From the NCBI GenBank assembly GCA_002787455.1, contig PCWU01000074.1:1-6082 (forward strand): a stretch of DNA of 6,082 nt. The letters are read 5' to 3'. The first letter of the stretch is position 1; each line of letters begins with the position of its first letter. The stretch comes from Gallionellaceae bacterium CG11_big_fil_rev_8_21_14_0_20_60_62 (lineage in GTDB: Bacteria > Pseudomonadota > Gammaproteobacteria > Burkholderiales > Gallionellaceae). The notes beneath the pieces were generated by a model. The model was not told the origin of the DNA. It saw nothing but the letters and a program-made list of their open reading frames with translations, and did no database searches. Positions 5,245-6,082 of the stretch are shown here, piece by piece. A program made the translations under genes and the position numbers.

Positions 5245-5910
5245 TTACTGGTGCTTTTGCGCCATCACATACATGATGTGTTCAAAAAATAGCTCGCACC
5301 AGTCCAGTTCACTGCTTTTCAGGGTATTCAACAATTTATTCACTTCGGGCAACGGCCACGCCGGGTCATAGCTGACCAACATATCCAGGGAGTAGTGGGC
5401 CAACGTCTTCTCGATCTTGGCGCCGCGCCAATTGATCTTGTCCAGCATCAGCGCCAGATCCTTGTCCGTTTCAGCATCGATCATCATGTCGCCGTAGCGC
5501 TTGGGATGTTCTTGTGTGAAGCGGATAAAGCGGGTCAACAGGTAAAAGAATTCGCCCTCGTTGTCCTGCGTGACTTCATCACCCAACATGAAGGGGAAAG
5601 CAGCCAGTTCCAGCCAGTAATAATTGAGCTTGGGATTGCGCCACTTGCACACCCCCACATAGCCTTTGCGCGCTTGGGCGCGAGCGATGCAATCGTCTAT
5701 GATCATCCGGTCCGATGCCCGATCCACCAGATCGGGATCTCTCAACACGATCGGCTTGACCAGGAAGAAATCGGGAAAGTCATCGAACAGCTTGCCCGAG
5801 GTCACATGCGAACGGTAATAGGAACGAAACAACCTGCGCACCAATTCCTGGTTGCTTTCCACCGGCAAGAAATCCTGCAGGCTCTGGCCCTTCAGCTTTT
5901 TGTGCGGCAT
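5245..5910 (-). CDS. Unrecognised 221-residue soluble protein
   Basis: I do not recognise this protein. It is complete, with an ATG at 5908-5910 preceded by GGAGGAG three bases away, a strong ribosome binding site. There is no signal peptide or membrane-spanning stretch, so it is probably cytoplasmic. It is rich in aromatic and charged residues, with five tryptophans (90, 99, 161, 185, 204), three scattered cysteines (74, 88, 205) that form no metal-binding CxxC pattern, and many predicted helices, e.g. FFYLLTRFIRFTQE at 121-134. The beginning (MPHKKLKGQSLQDFLP) is basic. It is codirectional with guaB, ending 68 bases before it, but guaB has its own promoter, so a shared role in purine metabolism cannot be inferred. 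Its composition resembles its core neighbours, which suggests a resident gene rather than island cargo. Confidence 0.75.
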   Translation of the reverse strand: MPHKKLKGQSLQDFLPVESNQELVRRLFRSYYRSHVTSGKLFDDFPDFFLVKPIVLRDPDLVDRASDRMIIDDCIARAQARKGYVGVCKWRNPKLNYYWLELAAFPFMLGDEVTQDNEGEFFYLLTRFIRFTQEHPKRYGDMMIDAETDKDLALMLDKINWRGAKIEKTLAHYSLDMLVSYDPAWPLPEVNKLLNTLKSSELDWCELFFEHIMYVMAQKHQ

Positions 5911-6044
5911 GCGCTCCTCCGGTCTGAATTTCGTTCGTGCTTGTCAATACCCGCAAGGCAAAGCGCGCGAATCCACCCGCAATGATAAATTGACGCGCGG
6001 CAAAAGAATAGGTAGCTTCGACACAAATTTTATGGAGGTCTGGC
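5911..6044. promoter_or_regulatory. Divergent promoter region with paired repeats
   Basis: Two genes diverge from this 134-base gap. ACCCGCAA occurs twice in the same orientation (5949-5956 and 5975-5982). These copies lie between an inverted pair, GTCAAT (5943-5948) and ATTGAC (5989-5994). The arms of that pair contain TTGACA on the - strand (5942-5947) and TTGACG on the + strand (5990-5995), each a plausible -35 box. On the + side TTGACG is followed after 17 bases by TAGCTT (6013-6018), a fair -10. On the - side no good -10 is seen at standard spacing. Confidence 0.4.
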
Positions 6045-6082
6045 ATGAAAACCCTACTCGCACTCTCCTTGCTGACGATTTT
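6045..6082 (+). CDS. Start of an exported protein gene (cut by the window edge)
   Basis: The ATG at 6045-6047 is preceded by GGAGG (6034-6038) at six bases, an excellent ribosome binding site. The 12 visible codons read MKTLLALSLLTI, the basic start plus hydrophobic core of a Sec signal peptide, so the product is probably periplasmic, outer-membrane or secreted. A candidate promoter (5990-6018) lies just upstream. The gene runs off the right edge, so nothing can be said about its function. Confidence 0.6.
   Translation, partial: MKTLLALSLLTI

Noticed and set aside
4313..5371. A 352-codon open frame antisense to guaB
   Set aside because: It is a shadow of guaB with the same composition artefact; it also runs through the guaB promoter and into the next gene.
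5395..5985. A 196-codon open frame antisense to the unknown 221-residue gene
   Set aside because: The - strand frame has a strong ribosome binding site and a balanced protein composition; the + strand frame lacks both.

Overview
This window looks like one chromosomal end of an integrated genetic element joined to the conserved purine locus of a host, probably a betaproteobacterium. The host guess rests on the overall look of the GuaA and GuaB proteins and the moderately high GC content; no rRNA or other marker is present, so it is inference. All functional calls were made by reading motifs by eye, with no database search.

Left part (1 to about 2092), accessory: about 270 bases of gene-free, relatively AT-rich DNA lead into a small AlpA-type helix-turn-helix gene on the + strand (304-579). 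It is followed by a P4-type tyrosine integrase on the - strand (566-1762). The two genes converge and their 3' ends overlap by 14 bases. The 330 bases between the integrase start and guaA hold a cluster of repeats built on TGGTATCGG, several palindromes, a possible 66-codon ORF whose stop abuts the integrase start, and a terminator. A further exact copy of TGGTATCGG lies in the spacer of the predicted alpA promoter. Repeat, regulator and integrase therefore look like one control circuit.

Middle (2093-5176), core: guaA (GMP synthetase) and guaB (IMP dehydrogenase) are both on the - strand in the order guaB then guaA. Together they make GMP from IMP via XMP. A strong hairpin terminator sits in the 42-base gap between them. 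guaB has a clear extended -10 promoter with a GC-rich discriminator. The integrase lies directly beyond the 3' end of guaA, an established integration target for genomic islands; the other attachment site is not visible here.

Right part (5177-6082): a 221-residue soluble protein that I do not recognise lies upstream of guaB on the same strand. After a 134-base divergent promoter region comes the first 12 codons of a + strand gene that starts like a secreted or envelope protein.

No tRNA, rRNA, CRISPR array or insertion sequence was seen. The most interesting material is the repeat/AlpA/integrase control region and the terminator inside the guaBA unit.
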